A stretch of 64,000 nucleotides of DNA from the NCBI RefSeq assembly GCF_011947195.1, contig NZ_JAATVY010000002.1, positions 372,001 through 436,000 of the forward strand, in the 5' to 3' direction. The notes below the pieces were generated by a model. The model ran no database searches and was not told where the DNA came from. It saw only the letters and a list, made by a program, of their open reading frames with translations. This stretch comes from Planosporangium thailandense. Lineage in GTDB: Bacteria; Actinomycetota; Actinomycetes; Mycobacteriales; Micromonosporaceae. Position 1 is the stretch's first letter, and each line of letters starts with the position of its first letter. Of the stretch, positions 41,793 to 51,833 are shown piece by piece. A program made the translations under genes and the position numbers.

Positions 41793-43759
41793 TCCGAACC
41801 GATCTCCTGGGGGCGCCTAGCCTCCCGCAGATGGATGTCGCGGCCGTAGTCGGCGACGAGCTGACCGTACTTCACGTCGAAGGCGGGCCGCTCGGACCTG
41901 ATCCGCGGGACGTACTCGAAGTTGTGGCGCGGCGGCGGGCAGCTTGTCGCCCACTCCAGCGAGTTGCTGAAGCCCCACGGGTCGTTGACCGTGACCCTCG
42001 GGCCGAACTTGAACGACTTGTACATGTTCCACAGGAACGGCAGCGTCGAGGCGCCGAGGATGAACGACCCGATGGTCGAGATGGTGTGCCAGGTGGTGAA
42101 GCCGTCGGTGGGCAGGTAGTCGGCGTACCGGCGGGGCATGCCCCGCGCGCCGAGCCAGTGCATCACCAGAAACGTGGTGTGGAAGCCGATCAGGGTCAGC
42201 CAGAAGTGAATCTTGCCGAGGCGTTCGTCGTACATCCGGCCGGTCATCTTCGGGAACCAGAAGTAGATGCCCGCATAGACCGCGAACACGATCGTGCCGA
42301 ACAGCACGTAGTGGAAGTGCGCGACCACGAAGTACGTGTCGGTGACGTGCCAGTCGAGCGGCGGCGAGCCGAGGATCACCCCGCTCAGGCCGCCGAGCAG
42401 GAAGGTCACCAGGAACCCGATGGCGAACAGCATCGGTGACTCGAAGGTGAGCTGACCCTTCCACATCGTGCCGATCCAGTTGAAGAACTTGATGCCGGTC
42501 GGGATCGCGATCAGGAAGGTCAGGAACGAGAAGAACGGCAGCAGCACCTGGCCGGTGGCGAACATGTGGTGCGCCCACACCGTCATCGAGTACGACGCGA
42601 TGGCGATCGTCGCGGCGACCATGCCCTTGTAACCGAAGACCGGCTTGCGGCTGAACACCGGGATGACCTCGGTGATGATGCCGAAGAACGGTAGCGCCAC
42701 GATGTAGACCTCGGGATGGCCGAAGAACCAGAACAGGTGCTGCCACAGCATCGGGCCGTTGTAGCCGGAGTCGTAGACGTGCGAGCCGAACTGCCGGTCG
42801 GACAGCAGTACCAGCAGCGCCGAGGCGAGCACCGGGAACGCCAGCAGCACCATGATCGAGGTGATGAGGATGTTCCAGGTGAAGATCGGCATCCGGAACA
42901 TGGTCATGCCGGGCGCGCGCAGGGTGACGATCGTGGTGATCATATTGACGCCGCCGAGGATCGTACCGACCCCGGACATGACCAGCCCGATGATCCACAT
43001 GTTCGGGCCCACGCCCGGCGAGTTGTCCACCCGGCTGAGGTTGGTGTAGGCGGTCCAGCCGAAGTCCGGCGCCCCGTTGGGGGTCAGGAAGCTGGCCAGG
43101 ACGATGAGGCCGCCGAAGACGAACAGCCAGAACGACAGGTTGTTGATCCTGGGGAACGCCACGTCGGGCGCGCCGATCTGCAGCGGCACGATGTAGTTGG
43201 CGAACCCGAACACGACCGGGGTCGCGAACAGCAGCAGCATGAGCGTGCCGTGCATCGTGAACAGCTGGTTGTACTGCTCGGTCGACAGGAACTGCAGCCC
43301 CGGCCGGGCCAGCTCGGCGCGCATGACCAGCGACATCGCGCCCGCCGCCAGGAAGAACACGTACGACGCGATCAGGTACATGATGCCGATCGTCTTGGCG
43401 TCGGTCGTCCGGACCCAGTCGAGGATCACCGAGCCGGTGGGTGCGCGGTGGACCGGGCCGTCGTAGGGCTGTACAGGCTGCGGGCGCAGGATCCGCTCCG
43501 GCTCCGCCGGTCTGGACGGCGCCAGCGTCGCCGCGCCGCCCTCACGGATGCCCAGCGGCGGCGCCGGTGGCTCCCGGACCGCCTTGCGCGCCTGCTCCAG
43601 CTCGTCCCCCGGGGCCTCCGGCAGCCGCGTGTACCACATGCTGCGGCCCTCGCGCGGCTCGGGGATTCTGACGGGGCGGGCGCCCTGGCGACGCGGATCG
43701 AGCGGGCCTACCGGGTCCGTTCGGTCGCGTCGGGGCGCTTCCTGACGCCTGCCGAACAT
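41789..43759 (-). CDS. ctaD: Cytochrome c oxidase subunit I (aa3 type), orphan gene with long N-terminus
   Basis: Predicted 656 aa. The heme-copper core is intact: [11 protein letters not shown] (heme a His), [15 protein letters not shown] (CuB His and the linked Tyr), [10 protein letters not shown] (CuB His pair) and [11 protein letters not shown] (heme ligands). Twelve helices are expected. The N-terminal about 115 residues before [13 protein letters not shown] are Arg/Pro-rich and much longer than usual; M42 ([13 protein letters not shown]) is an alternative start. No ctaC, ctaE or qcr genes are nearby, so this is probably a second, standalone copy. Confidence 0.93.
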   Translation of the reverse strand: MFGRRQEAPRRDRTDPVGPLDPRRQGARPVRIPEPREGRSMWYTRLPEAPGDELEQARKAVREPPAPPLGIREGGAATLAPSRPAEPERILRPQPVQPYDGPVHRAPTGSVILDWVRTTDAKTIGIMYLIASYVFFLAAGAMSLVMRAELARPGLQFLSTEQYNQLFTMHGTLMLLLFATPVVFGFANYIVPLQIGAPDVAFPRINNLSFWLFVFGGLIVLASFLTPNGAPDFGWTAYTNLSRVDNSPGVGPNMWIIGLVMSGVGTILGGVNMITTIVTLRAPGMTMFRMPIFTWNILITSIMVLLAFPVLASALLVLLSDRQFGSHVYDSGYNGPMLWQHLFWFFGHPEVYIVALPFFGIITEVIPVFSRKPVFGYKGMVAATIAIASYSMTVWAHHMFATGQVLLPFFSFLTFLIAIPTGIKFFNWIGTMWKGQLTFESPMLFAIGFLVTFLLGGLSGVILGSPPLDWHVTDTYFVVAHFHYVLFGTIVFAVYAGIYFWFPKMTGRMYDERLGKIHFWLTLIGFHTTFLVMHWLGARGMPRRYADYLPTDGFTTWHTISTIGSFILGASTLPFLWNMYKSFKFGPRVTVNDPWGFSNSLEWATSCPPPRHNFEYVPRIRSERPAFDVKYGQLVADYGRDIHLREARRPQEIGSD

Positions 43760-43807
43760 GGGACGCGATCTACCCCGTCACCGGCGGCCAAACCACCTGA
43801 CGAGGTA

Positions 43808-44203
43808 TTACAGCGGCTGCGTGACCACGCTGTCCGGCGCGAGCCGGCACGCCACGCGTACCGAGTCCGGCGCGTACTCCTCGTACGGACCGTTCAGATA
43901 CCGCTGCGCCAGCTGGTTGATCAGCTCCTTGCCGCCCTCCTGGGTCAGCGACACCCGACCGCGCGCCTCGAAGTAGCGGTACGGGTCGTTCGGGTCGTAC
44001 GCGCAGATCGAGATCCGCGGATCCCGCTGCATGTTCTTCATCTTGCGCCGCCCCAGGATCGTGGAGAACACGATCTCGTCGCCGTCGCGCATGGCCCAGA
44101 TGACGCTCGACTGCGGGCTGCCGTCCGGGTTCAGCGTGCTGAGCACCACAAACGTGTTGCGGTCGAGCAGCTCTCTGGCCAACTCGGGAAGCGCGACAGG
44201 CAT
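43808..44203 (-). CDS. PPOX-class (split-barrel) F420/FMN-dependent oxidoreductase
   Basis: Predicted 131 aa, the typical size for this split-barrel family. Key parts: NTFVVLSTLNPDGSPQSSVI at the N-terminus, VFSTILGRRKMKNMQRDPRI (cofactor phosphate contacts) and EARGRVSLTQEGG. These enzymes bind F420 or FMN; the cofactor cannot be decided here. The ATG is at 44203. Confidence 0.85.
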   Translation of the reverse strand: MPVALPELARELLDRNTFVVLSTLNPDGSPQSSVIWAMRDGDEIVFSTILGRRKMKNMQRDPRISICAYDPNDPYRYFEARGRVSLTQEGGKELINQLAQRYLNGPYEEYAPDSVRVACRLAPDSVVTQPL

Positions 44204-44239
44204 GGCCGGCTCCCTACCCGACCAGCAGGCCGCTAACCG

Positions 44240-45016
44240 TTAGCGCGCACCGCCGAGCCGATCGATGCGCCGCACCTCGTCCGGGGTCAGCCGGAAGCCG
44301 AACACGTCGAGGTTGGCGACGATCCGCTCCGGCGTCGACGACTTCGGAATCACCACGATGCCGTGCTCGAGATGCCAGCGCAGGACGACCTGGGCGGGCG
44401 TCACCCCGTGGTCGGCCGCGATCGACGTGAGTACGGGGTCGCCCAGGTCGGTGTTCTTAAACGGGCTGTACCCCTCGACGGCCACGCCGCGGTCCCGGCT
44501 GTCGGCCAGTCGCCGGGCGTCGTGGTAGGACGGGCCCCACGGGATCTGGTTGATCGCCGGCGCCTGCCCGGTTGCCTCGATCAGCTCGTCGATCTGCGCG
44601 GTGCTGTAGTTGCTGACGCCGACGGCGCGGGCCAACCCCGCCTGTCGCGCCGCGAGGAACTCCCGCCACGTCTCCGGCCGGGCCTCATCCGTAGGCGGCC
44701 AGTGGATCAGCCACAGGTCGACGTGGTCGGTGCCGAGGGCCCGCAGGCTGGCCTGAAGCGTTTCGCGTTCCCGACCGACCCGTCCCGGCGGCAGCTTGGT
44801 GGTGATGAACACGTCCTCGCGGCGCAGTCCGCTGTCGCGCAGCGCCCGGCCCACCTCCGCCTCGTTGCCGTACATCGTGGCCGTGTCGATGTGGCGGTAC
44901 CCGGCTTCCAGGGCGCAGCGGATCGTCTCGTACCCGTGCCGGCCGGTCACCTGCCAGGTACCGAAGCCGACCATGGGCATCTCCACCCCGGCGTCGAGCG
45001 TGATCACCTGTGTCAT
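44240..45016 (-). CDS. Aldo/keto reductase
   Basis: Predicted 258 aa, AKR5-like size. The catalytic tetrad is intact: D44 and Y49 (HIDTATMYGNEAEVG), K74 (ITTKLPPG) and H105 (LWLIHWPP). The NADPH-binding end has VVIPKSSTPERIVANLDVF. It reduces aldehydes or ketones with unknown substrate. Upstream of ATG 45016 there is no good ribosome site. Confidence 0.92.
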   Translation of the reverse strand: MTQVITLDAGVEMPMVGFGTWQVTGRHGYETIRCALEAGYRHIDTATMYGNEAEVGRALRDSGLRREDVFITTKLPPGRVGRERETLQASLRALGTDHVDLWLIHWPPTDEARPETWREFLAARQAGLARAVGVSNYSTAQIDELIEATGQAPAINQIPWGPSYHDARRLADSRDRGVAVEGYSPFKNTDLGDPVLTSIAADHGVTPAQVVLRWHLEHGIVVIPKSSTPERIVANLDVFGFRLTPDEVRRIDRLGGAR

Positions 45017-45130
45017 GCCCGGTAGCTTGCCCGGATCCCGGCGCCCCTACGCGCCGATCCTCGGTGACGGCACGCGCTACGCGGGAAGTGCCAACGGTGA
45101 CGACCGAAGCGCACGGGAGGGGAGCGGAAC

Positions 45131-45388
45131 GTGTTCGGTTTCGAGTCGGAGCCCGGCTGGGAGGAGCATGTCGGCCGGGTGGGGATCGAGGTCATGTGCC
45201 GTCGGCTGCAGCCCGTCCTCGATCACCTGCGCGAGGAGTACGCCGGCCACCCGGCAGATGAGATCAAGCCGGTGCTCGCCAGGGAGTGGGAAGCGTGCAC
45301 CGGTGGGCCGATCGCCGATCCGGACCTGACGCGCTACGCCGCGGTCATCAGCCGGGGTCGGCGGATCGTCCTCGAGCCGCAACCGTGA
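45131..45388 (+). CDS. Small conserved hypothetical protein
   Basis: Predicted 85 aa; GTG 45131 has an excellent GGAGGGGAG ribosome site. The protein is acidic and helical (LQPVLDHLREEYAGHPADEI, KPVLAREWEACTGGPIADPD). I do not recognise a domain with a known function. It stands alone, divergent from the aldo/keto reductase. Confidence 0.65.
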   Translation: MFGFESEPGWEEHVGRVGIEVMCRRLQPVLDHLREEYAGHPADEIKPVLAREWEACTGGPIADPDLTRYAAVISRGRRIVLEPQP

Positions 45389-45483
45389 CCGCCATGCGAC
45401 TGACTGCCATGCGACGCCAGCGGTGCGTCGGGAACGTCATGCGGGCGCCACGACGTCACCGAACGCACCGCTGGCAACGAGAA

Positions 45484-45666
45484 TCACTTGGTGGTGTCGC
45501 CTTCGCCGGTGTGGTCCTTCGCGAACTGCACGGCGTTGTCGATCTCGTCGCGGTACTGGTTCTTGGTGCTCTTGCCGATCTGCTCGCGGACCTTGTCCAG
45601 CGCGCGGTCGACCTGCTGATCGTGCTCGTCCAACATCTTCTTGACTCGGTCGAAGACGCCGCTCAT
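45484..45666 (-). CDS. MT0933-like small antitoxin-family protein
   Basis: Predicted 60 aa from ATG 45666, highly charged and helical (MSGVFDRVKKMLDEHDQQVD, QYRDEIDNAVQFAKDHTGEG). It resembles the Rv0909/MT0933 antitoxin family. The partner toxin seen beside Rv0909 is missing here. It lies 37 nt downstream of the hrpA stop on the same strand. The antitoxin role is therefore unproven. Confidence 0.7.
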   Translation of the reverse strand: MSGVFDRVKKMLDEHDQQVDRALDKVREQIGKSTKNQYRDEIDNAVQFAKDHTGEGDTTK

Positions 45667-45703
45667 GGCAGAGTGTTTCCCGTGCCGGGAACCGCCCAAA
45701 CGG

Positions 45704-48700
45704 CTACAACTCGTCCATGGCGCGATAAACCCGCTTGTCGGATACCGGGTACGGGGTGCCGAGCGCCTGCGCGAACAGGCTGACCCGCAGCTCCTCGATC
45801 ATCCAGCGGATCCGCCGCAGACCGGGTGAGTCCGGCACCTCGGTGCGCAGCTGCTCGTACTCCTGCCAGACCTGCTCGACGGTCGCCATGAGCTGCCGGT
45901 CGCGTGCCAGGTTGCCACCCACCCGGTCCAGCCGGTATTCGATCGCCTTGAGGTAGCGCGGCAGCTCCCCGAGGGCGTCCCAGCCGGTGCCGGTGACGAA
46001 TCCCCGGTAGATCAGCCGGGACAGCTGGGCCCGCATGTCGGTCATCGCCGGCACGAGCGTCAGGTTCGCCGTCGCCGACAGCCGCTTGTCGACCTGATAC
46101 GCGGTCGCCAGGATCGGCTGCACCTCGGTCACGATCGCGAACACGGTGTCAGCCAGGTTGGCGCGCACGAAGTCGCGCAGGCGTTCGAATCCGGCCGCGT
46201 CCCAGGCGGGGCCGCCGGCGTCGGCCATCAGCTTGTCGAGCGCGGCGGTGACGCAGTCGTCGAGCAGGTCGGCGGCGCTGTGGTGCGGGTTGCGGCTCAG
46301 CGCGAGCTTGGCCTGGTTGGTCAGGCGGGCGTTGACCACCTTGACCGGTGACGGGACGGTCAGTTGCAGCAGCCGCCGGGTGCCCGACCACATCGCCGCG
46401 CGCTGCTCGGCCTCGGAGTCCAGGACCCGGATGGCGACATGAGCGCCGCAGTCGACGAAGGCCGGGTAGGCGGTCACCTCGTAGCCGGCCCGGACCTGCC
46501 GCACCGTGCGCGGTAGGTCGACGAACTCGCGCAGGCCGGACCGCTCCACCGACTGCGCCGCCGCCGAGATGGTCTCCTGCACCTTCGGCTTGAGCTGCTC
46601 GCGCAGCGCCGCGAGGTCCTTGCCCTCGGCCAGGGCCCGACCCTTCTCATCGACCACCCGGAACGTCATCCGCAGGTGGTCGGGCACCTTCGACAGGTCC
46701 CAGGCGCTGCGCGGCACGGCCACCCCGCCCAGGTAGTGCAGCTCGCGCTCGAGCGCCTCCAGCAGTGACCCCTGGCCCGGGGAGAGTCGCGCCAAGGCGT
46801 CGGCGGCGAAGTCGGGGACCGGCACGAAATTGCGCCGTACCGGCTTGGGCAGCGACCGGATCAGCGCCGTGACCAGCTCATGGCGCAGGCCCGGCACCTG
46901 CCACTCGAACGGCTCCGCCGGCACGCGCGCCAGCACCGGCAGCGGGATGTGCGCCGTCACGCCGTCGGCCTCGGTACCCGGCTCGAACTGGTAGGTCAGC
47001 CGCAGCCGGAGGTCGCCGACGGCCCAGACGTCGGGGTAGTCGCCCTCGCTGATCCCGCCCGCGCCGGCGTTGATGAGCATCGACTTCTCGAAGTTGAGCA
47101 GGTCGGCGTCGGCACGGCGGGCCTTCTTCCACCACGCGTCGAAGTGCCGGGCCGACACGACGTCGGCCGGGATCCGCTTGTCGTAGAACTCGAACAGCGT
47201 CTCGTCATCGACCAGGATGTCGCGGCGGCGGGCCCGGTTCTCCAGATCCTCCACTTCGGCCAGCAGTGACCGGTTGTCGTGGAAGAACGCGTGGTGGGTC
47301 TGCCAGTCGCCCTCGACGAGGGCGTGCCGGATGAACAGCTCCCGGGCCAGGGCTGCGTCGATCCGGCCGAAGTTCACCTTGCGCTGGGCGACGAGCGGCA
47401 GGCCGTACAGGGTCACCTTCTCGTACGCCATGACGGCGCCCTGCTTCTTCTCCCAGTGCGGCTCGCTGTAGCTGCGCTTGACCAGGTGCCCGGCCAGCGC
47501 CTCGGCCCACTCCGGCTCGATGCGGGCGTTGACGCGCGCCCACAGCCGCGAGGTCTCCACCAGCTCGGCCGACATCACCCACCGGGGCTGCTTCTTGAAC
47601 AGCGCCGAGCCGGGGAAGATGGCGAACTTCGCGCCGCGCGCCCCCAGATAGTCCTGTTGCTTCTGCTCTTTCTTCTGGATGTCCTTCATGCCCAGGTGGC
47701 TGAGTAGGCCGGCGAGCAGCGACTGGTGGATGGCCGTGCCCTCGGCGGGCGTGTCCGTGTGGACCGTGACGCCGAGGTTCTTCATCACCTGTCGAAGTTG
47801 CAGGTAGATGTCCTGCCACTCGCGTACGCGCAGGAAGTTGAGGAACTCCTTCTTGCACATCCGGCGGAACTGGTTGCTCGACAGCTCCTTCTGCTGCTCG
47901 CGCAGGTAGTTCCAGAGGTTGAGGTAGGTGAGGAAGTCAGACTCTTTGTCGACGAAGCGGGCGTGTGCCTGCGTCGCCGCCTCCTGCCGGTCGGCCGGGC
48001 GCTCGCGGGGGTCCTGGATGGACAGCGCGGCCGTGATGATCATGACCTCGTGTACGCACCCGTTGCCCTCGGCTTCGAGGACCATCCGGCCCAGCCGGGG
48101 GTCGACCGGAAGCTGCGCGAGCTTGCGCCCGGTCGGGGTCAGCTTGTCGCCGTCGAGCGCGCCGAGCTCACGCAGCAGGTCGACCCCGTCGCGGATGTTG
48201 CGGCGGTCCGGCCCGTCGATGAACGGGAACGCGGCCACGTCACCCAGGCCCAGCGAGGCCATCTGGAGGATGACCGACGCGAGGTTGGTGCGCAGGATCT
48301 CGGGGTCGGTGAACTCCGGACGGGCGTTGAAGTCCTCTTCGGAGTAGAGCCGGATGCAGATGCCGTCGCTGGTGCGCCCGCACCGGCCCTTGCGCTGGTT
48401 GGCCGACGCCTGGCTGATCGGCTCGATGGGCAGGCGCTGCACCTTGGTGCGGTGGCTGTAGCGGGAGATGCGCGCGGTGCCCGGATCGATGACGTACTTG
48501 ATGCCCGGCACGGTCAGCGAGGTCTCGGCGACGTTGGTGGCCAGCACGATGCGCCGGCTGGTGTGCGGCGCGAAGACGCGGTGCTGCTCGCCGGACGACA
48601 GCCGGGCGTACAGCGGAACGATCTCGGTGTTACGGAGATCCATCTTGTTCAGCGCGTCGGCGGTGTCGCGGATCTCCCGCTCGCCGCTCAGGAAGACCAG

Positions 48701-49591
48701 GATGTCGCCGGGCCCCCCGGCGACCAGCTCCCGTACGGCGTCGCCGATGGCCTGGATCTGGTCGCGTACCTCGTCGGTGTCCTCCGGGTCATCGCCAGCT
48801 TCGATGAGCGGCCGGTAGCGGACCTCGACCGGGAAGGTCCGGCCGGAGACCTCGATGATCGGCGCTTCCCCGAAGTGATGGGAGAACCGTTCCGGGTCGA
48901 TGGTCGCCGAGGTGATGATGACCTTGAGGTCCGGCCGCTTCGGGAGAAGCTGCTTGAGGTACCCCAGGATGAAGTCGATGTTGAGGCTGCGCTCGTGCGC
49001 CTCGTCGATGATCAGTGTGTCGTACTGCCAGAGCATCCGGTCGTGCGACAGCTCGGCGAGCAGGATGCCGTCGGTCATCAGCTTGACCAGGGTGTCGTCG
49101 CGAACCTGGTCGGTGAAGCGCATCTTGTAGCCCACCGCACCCGGCGCGCCCAGCTCCTCGGCGATCCGGTCGGCGACGGTACGCGCGGCCAGCCGGCGGG
49201 GCTGGGTGTGGCCGATGAGCCCCTTGATCCCCCGCCCGAGCTCCAGGCAGATCTTGGGGAGCTGGGTGGTCTTTCCGGAACCGGTCTCCCCCGCGACGAT
49301 GACGACCTGGTGGTCGCGGATCGCGGCGAGGATCTCGGCGGACTTCTGGCTGACGGGCAGGGCGTCGGGATAGGTGATCGCCGGTACGCTGTCGCGCCGC
49401 TGCGCGATCCGCCGCTGGGCGGTCTCGATGTCCGCCGCGATCTGCGCGGTGACCGCCTCGCGGGCCTGCTCCTTGCGGATACCGCGGACGCCGTCGATAC
49501 GCCGCCGCAGCCGGCGCTGGTCACGCAGCATCAGATCTGGCAGGAGGGCCGTCAGATCTGTCAGTGGGGAGGGCGCGGCGGTTTCGGGCAT
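45704..49591 (-). CDS. hrpA: ATP-dependent RNA helicase HrpA (DEAH box)
   Basis: Predicted 1295 aa, full family length. I use ATG 49591 (MPETAAPSPLTDL); the open frame upstream lacks homology. Motif I is GETGSGKTTQLPK, motif II DEAH (LIIDEAHERSLNIDF), motif III TSATI and motif VI QRKGRCGR. The HA2/OB-fold and the long DUF3418 C-terminal region (HFDAWWKKARRADADLL and beyond) follow. HrpA-type helicases act in mRNA processing and ribosome rescue. TATCCT 10 nt upstream of the ATG may be its -10. Confidence 0.95.
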   Translation of the reverse strand: MPETAAPSPLTDLTALLPDLMLRDQRRLRRRIDGVRGIRKEQAREAVTAQIAADIETAQRRIAQRRDSVPAITYPDALPVSQKSAEILAAIRDHQVVIVAGETGSGKTTQLPKICLELGRGIKGLIGHTQPRRLAARTVADRIAEELGAPGAVGYKMRFTDQVRDDTLVKLMTDGILLAELSHDRMLWQYDTLIIDEAHERSLNIDFILGYLKQLLPKRPDLKVIITSATIDPERFSHHFGEAPIIEVSGRTFPVEVRYRPLIEAGDDPEDTDEVRDQIQAIGDAVRELVAGGPGDILVFLSGEREIRDTADALNKMDLRNTEIVPLYARLSSGEQHRVFAPHTSRRIVLATNVAETSLTVPGIKYVIDPGTARISRYSHRTKVQRLPIEPISQASANQRKGRCGRTSDGICIRLYSEEDFNARPEFTDPEILRTNLASVILQMASLGLGDVAAFPFIDGPDRRNIRDGVDLLRELGALDGDKLTPTGRKLAQLPVDPRLGRMVLEAEGNGCVHEVMIITAALSIQDPRERPADRQEAATQAHARFVDKESDFLTYLNLWNYLREQQKELSSNQFRRMCKKEFLNFLRVREWQDIYLQLRQVMKNLGVTVHTDTPAEGTAIHQSLLAGLLSHLGMKDIQKKEQKQQDYLGARGAKFAIFPGSALFKKQPRWVMSAELVETSRLWARVNARIEPEWAEALAGHLVKRSYSEPHWEKKQGAVMAYEKVTLYGLPLVAQRKVNFGRIDAALARELFIRHALVEGDWQTHHAFFHDNRSLLAEVEDLENRARRRDILVDDETLFEFYDKRIPADVVSARHFDAWWKKARRADADLLNFEKSMLINAGAGGISEGDYPDVWAVGDLRLRLTYQFEPGTEADGVTAHIPLPVLARVPAEPFEWQVPGLRHELVTALIRSLPKPVRRNFVPVPDFAADALARLSPGQGSLLEALERELHYLGGVAVPRSAWDLSKVPDHLRMTFRVVDEKGRALAEGKDLAALREQLKPKVQETISAAAQSVERSGLREFVDLPRTVRQVRAGYEVTAYPAFVDCGAHVAIRVLDSEAEQRAAMWSGTRRLLQLTVPSPVKVVNARLTNQAKLALSRNPHHSAADLLDDCVTAALDKLMADAGGPAWDAAGFERLRDFVRANLADTVFAIVTEVQPILATAYQVDKRLSATANLTLVPAMTDMRAQLSRLIYRGFVTGTGWDALGELPRYLKAIEYRLDRVGGNLARDRQLMATVEQVWQEYEQLRTEVPDSPGLRRIRWMIEELRVSLFAQALGTPYPVSDKRVYRAMDEL

Positions 49592-49763
49592 ACGGCGATC
49601 AAGGATAGGCAGGGGGCCACTCTTTCGGCTCGTGGTTTTCGCCACCGCGCGGCGGGTTCCCGGAAAGGTGCCGGCCGGCGGGTGGGGACACTGCGAGGGC
49701 GCCCGTACGGGGCCCCTGTTGTGCAACAGGGAAGATCTGCGGCTATTCCTTCGTCGCCGGCGG

Positions 49764-50129
49764 TCAGCCCGAGGTCGCGTGCCGGTTGCGTGGCGACGCG
49801 CCCGGAGCGCCGGCGGGCAGCCCGAAGACCTCGGTGAGGCCGGTGATGTGCAGTTGCCGGTGCACGAACCGGCTGGGGTTGCGGACGACGAAGTCGGCGC
49901 CGACGTCGTGGGCGGTGTTGTAGCCCACGACCAGCGCGCCGATGCCGGTCGAGTCCATGAAGGTGACGTTGCGCATGTCGATCACGACCCGGGCCGGCCG
50001 CTCCCGCGTGATGGTGTCGACCAGCAGGTTGCGGAACGCGCTGACCGTGGTCACGTCGAGCTCGCCCCGAACGTCGATGATCGCCGCGCCGTCGGCGAGA
50101 CGCTGCGAGGTCACCAACGCGTCACCCAT
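49764..50129 (-). CDS. STAS-domain anti-sigma factor antagonist
   Basis: Predicted 121 aa; ATG 50129 has GGAGGA at 7-nt spacing. A single STAS domain: AAIIDVRGELDVTTVSAFRN, then VVIDMRNVTFMDSTGIGALV with the phosphorylatable Ser/Thr (DST). It regulates by partner switching: unphosphorylated protein binds an anti-sigma kinase. It is unlinked to the MEDS pair but could share partners. Confidence 0.9.
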   Translation of the reverse strand: MGDALVTSQRLADGAAIIDVRGELDVTTVSAFRNLLVDTITRERPARVVIDMRNVTFMDSTGIGALVVGYNTAHDVGADFVVRNPSRFVHRQLHITGLTEVFGLPAGAPGASPRNRHATSG

Positions 50130-50236
50130 GGTCACCTCCTCCGGTTTCGGCCGCCCGAACTCGCACTGTACCCCCGCACGGAGGCCGTCAATCGTGACCG
50201 GGCGCTCACGCGGGACGGACGGCGGCGACCGGCGCG

Positions 50237-50713
50237 CTACTCGCCGTTCTGGGCTACCTCCTCGACGCTCTTCCGGACGAGTTCCTGCTCGCGATCGATC
50301 TCGTGTTCGGGCGCCTCCTCCAGCCCGGCCAGCCGGGTGAGCAGGTACTCGTGGTCGGAAAGGCCCTGCTCGCGTGCCATGACGGCCAGCACGCTGGCGA
50401 TCGCGTCGATCTTGGTCTGCAGTGCCCGGCTGTCGCGGTTCTGGCTCGACTGGATGACGAAGACCATCACGAAGGTCACGATCGACGAGACGGTCGAGAC
50501 CGGCAGTTGGTACGCGGTGCTCGTGTACCCCCCGTGCACGAACAGCCCCCCGATGAGCCAGATCACAACGAGCCCGACCGCCAAGAGGATCATCGGGAAC
50601 GATCCGGCGGCGGCGGTCGCCTGGGAGATCGTCCGTGTGATCCGGGTACCGCGATCCTGCGGTGTGCCGCGCCCGTACCGGGGATCGTCGCGGGGGTCGT
50701 TCTTGCCGCCCAT
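50237..50713 (-). CDS. Low-affinity iron permease-family small membrane protein
   Basis: Predicted 158 aa from ATG 50713. Two hydrophobic helices (PMILLAVGLVVIWLIGGLFV, VSTVSSIVTFVMVFVIQSSQ) are followed by the family motif QNRDSRALQTKIDAI and an acidic C-terminus. Bacterial members of this family (PF04120-like) are widespread and their transport role is not established. It is a single-gene unit. Confidence 0.8.
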   Translation of the reverse strand: MGGKNDPRDDPRYGRGTPQDRGTRITRTISQATAAAGSFPMILLAVGLVVIWLIGGLFVHGGYTSTAYQLPVSTVSSIVTFVMVFVIQSSQNRDSRALQTKIDAIASVLAVMAREQGLSDHEYLLTRLAGLEEAPEHEIDREQELVRKSVEEVAQNGE

Positions 50714-50771
50714 CAGGGGCACCTCCCGGAGTCTTCGCGGGTTTTGCGCCCCATACCCGGCGTGTCGGAGG

Positions 50772-51833
50772 TCAACCGGCAGCCGGGTACGCCCGGGTCT
50801 CGGCCGCCTTCACCGCCGCCCACAGCTGCCGGCCGACGGTGAGGTCCAGCTCGGTGGCGGCCGCCGGGGTGACATCGGCGGCGGTGTCAGCAGGGCCGGT
50901 GAGATGGACCCGGATGTGGTCACCGTGGCGCTCCACCCCGTCGACCGTGGCCGGCCAGGTGTTGCGCGGACTGCCCGCCGGCCGCTGCGGGTACAGCGCC
51001 ACCGCGGCCGGCGGAAACGCGACGAACACCTCGCCGTCGACCACGTCCGCGGTGGTCAGCGTGAGGCCACCGGCCAGGGTCACGGTGTGCCCGGAGCCCC
51101 GCCCCCGGTACAGGTTCAGGCCCACCAGCCGGGCGACGTAGTCCGTACGCGGCTGGCGGGTGACCGTCGCCGCGTCGCCGGCCTGCACGACCCGGCCCTG
51201 CTCAATGATCACGATGCGGTCGGCCAGGATCATCGCGTCGACCGGGTCGTGGGTGACCAGGATCGTGACCCCCGGGTGGTCGGCCAGGTGGCGGCGCAGG
51301 TGGGCGCGGGTGTCCAGGCGGGTACGCGCGTCGAGCGCGGCGAGCGGCTCGTCGAGCAGGAGCAGGGCCGGCGCAGCCGCGAGCGCGCGGGCCAGGGCGA
51401 CCCGCTGGGCCTGCCCGCCGGACAGGTGCCGGGGCTTGGCGCGGGCCTGCGCGGTCAGGCCCATCCGATCCAGCCAGCCGGCGGCGACCCGGCGCGCCTC
51501 GGCCCGGCCCAGCCCGCGGCAGCGCGGACCGAACGCGACGTTGTCGAGCGCGCTGAGGTGCGGGAAGAGCAGGTAGTCCTGGAACACGACGCCGACGGGC
51601 CGGGCGTGCGCGGGTACGCCGGACAGCGCCGCACCGCCGAGGTTCAGGTGCCCGGCGTCCAGCGGGTGCAGCCCCGCGAGTACCCGCAGCGCCGTGCTCT
51701 TGCCGGCGCCGTTGGGGCCCAGCAGCGCCACGACCTCGCCGGCCGCCGCGGTGAGCGTCACGTCGAGGTGGAACCCGCCCCGCGAGGCGACCAGGTGGGC
51801 GTCGAGCAGTGTGTGCGGGCCGTCCGGTCTCAC
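50772..51833 (-). CDS. modC: Molybdate ABC transporter ATP-binding protein
   Basis: Predicted 353 aa. Walker A GPNGAGKST, Q-loop VVFQDYLLFPHLSALDN, signature LSGGQAQRVALARAL and Walker B LLLLDEPLAALD are intact. The C-terminal about 100 residues form a TOBE/Mop-like domain that binds oxyanion or regulates transport. The GTG start overlaps the modB stop (GTGA). It powers molybdate (or tungstate) import. Confidence 0.92.
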   Translation of the reverse strand: MRPDGPHTLLDAHLVASRGGFHLDVTLTAAAGEVVALLGPNGAGKSTALRVLAGLHPLDAGHLNLGGAALSGVPAHARPVGVVFQDYLLFPHLSALDNVAFGPRCRGLGRAEARRVAAGWLDRMGLTAQARAKPRHLSGGQAQRVALARALAAAPALLLLDEPLAALDARTRLDTRAHLRRHLADHPGVTILVTHDPVDAMILADRIVIIEQGRVVQAGDAATVTRQPRTDYVARLVGLNLYRGRGSGHTVTLAGGLTLTTADVVDGEVFVAFPPAAVALYPQRPAGSPRNTWPATVDGVERHGDHIRVHLTGPADTAADVTPAAATELDLTVGRQLWAAVKAAETRAYPAAG

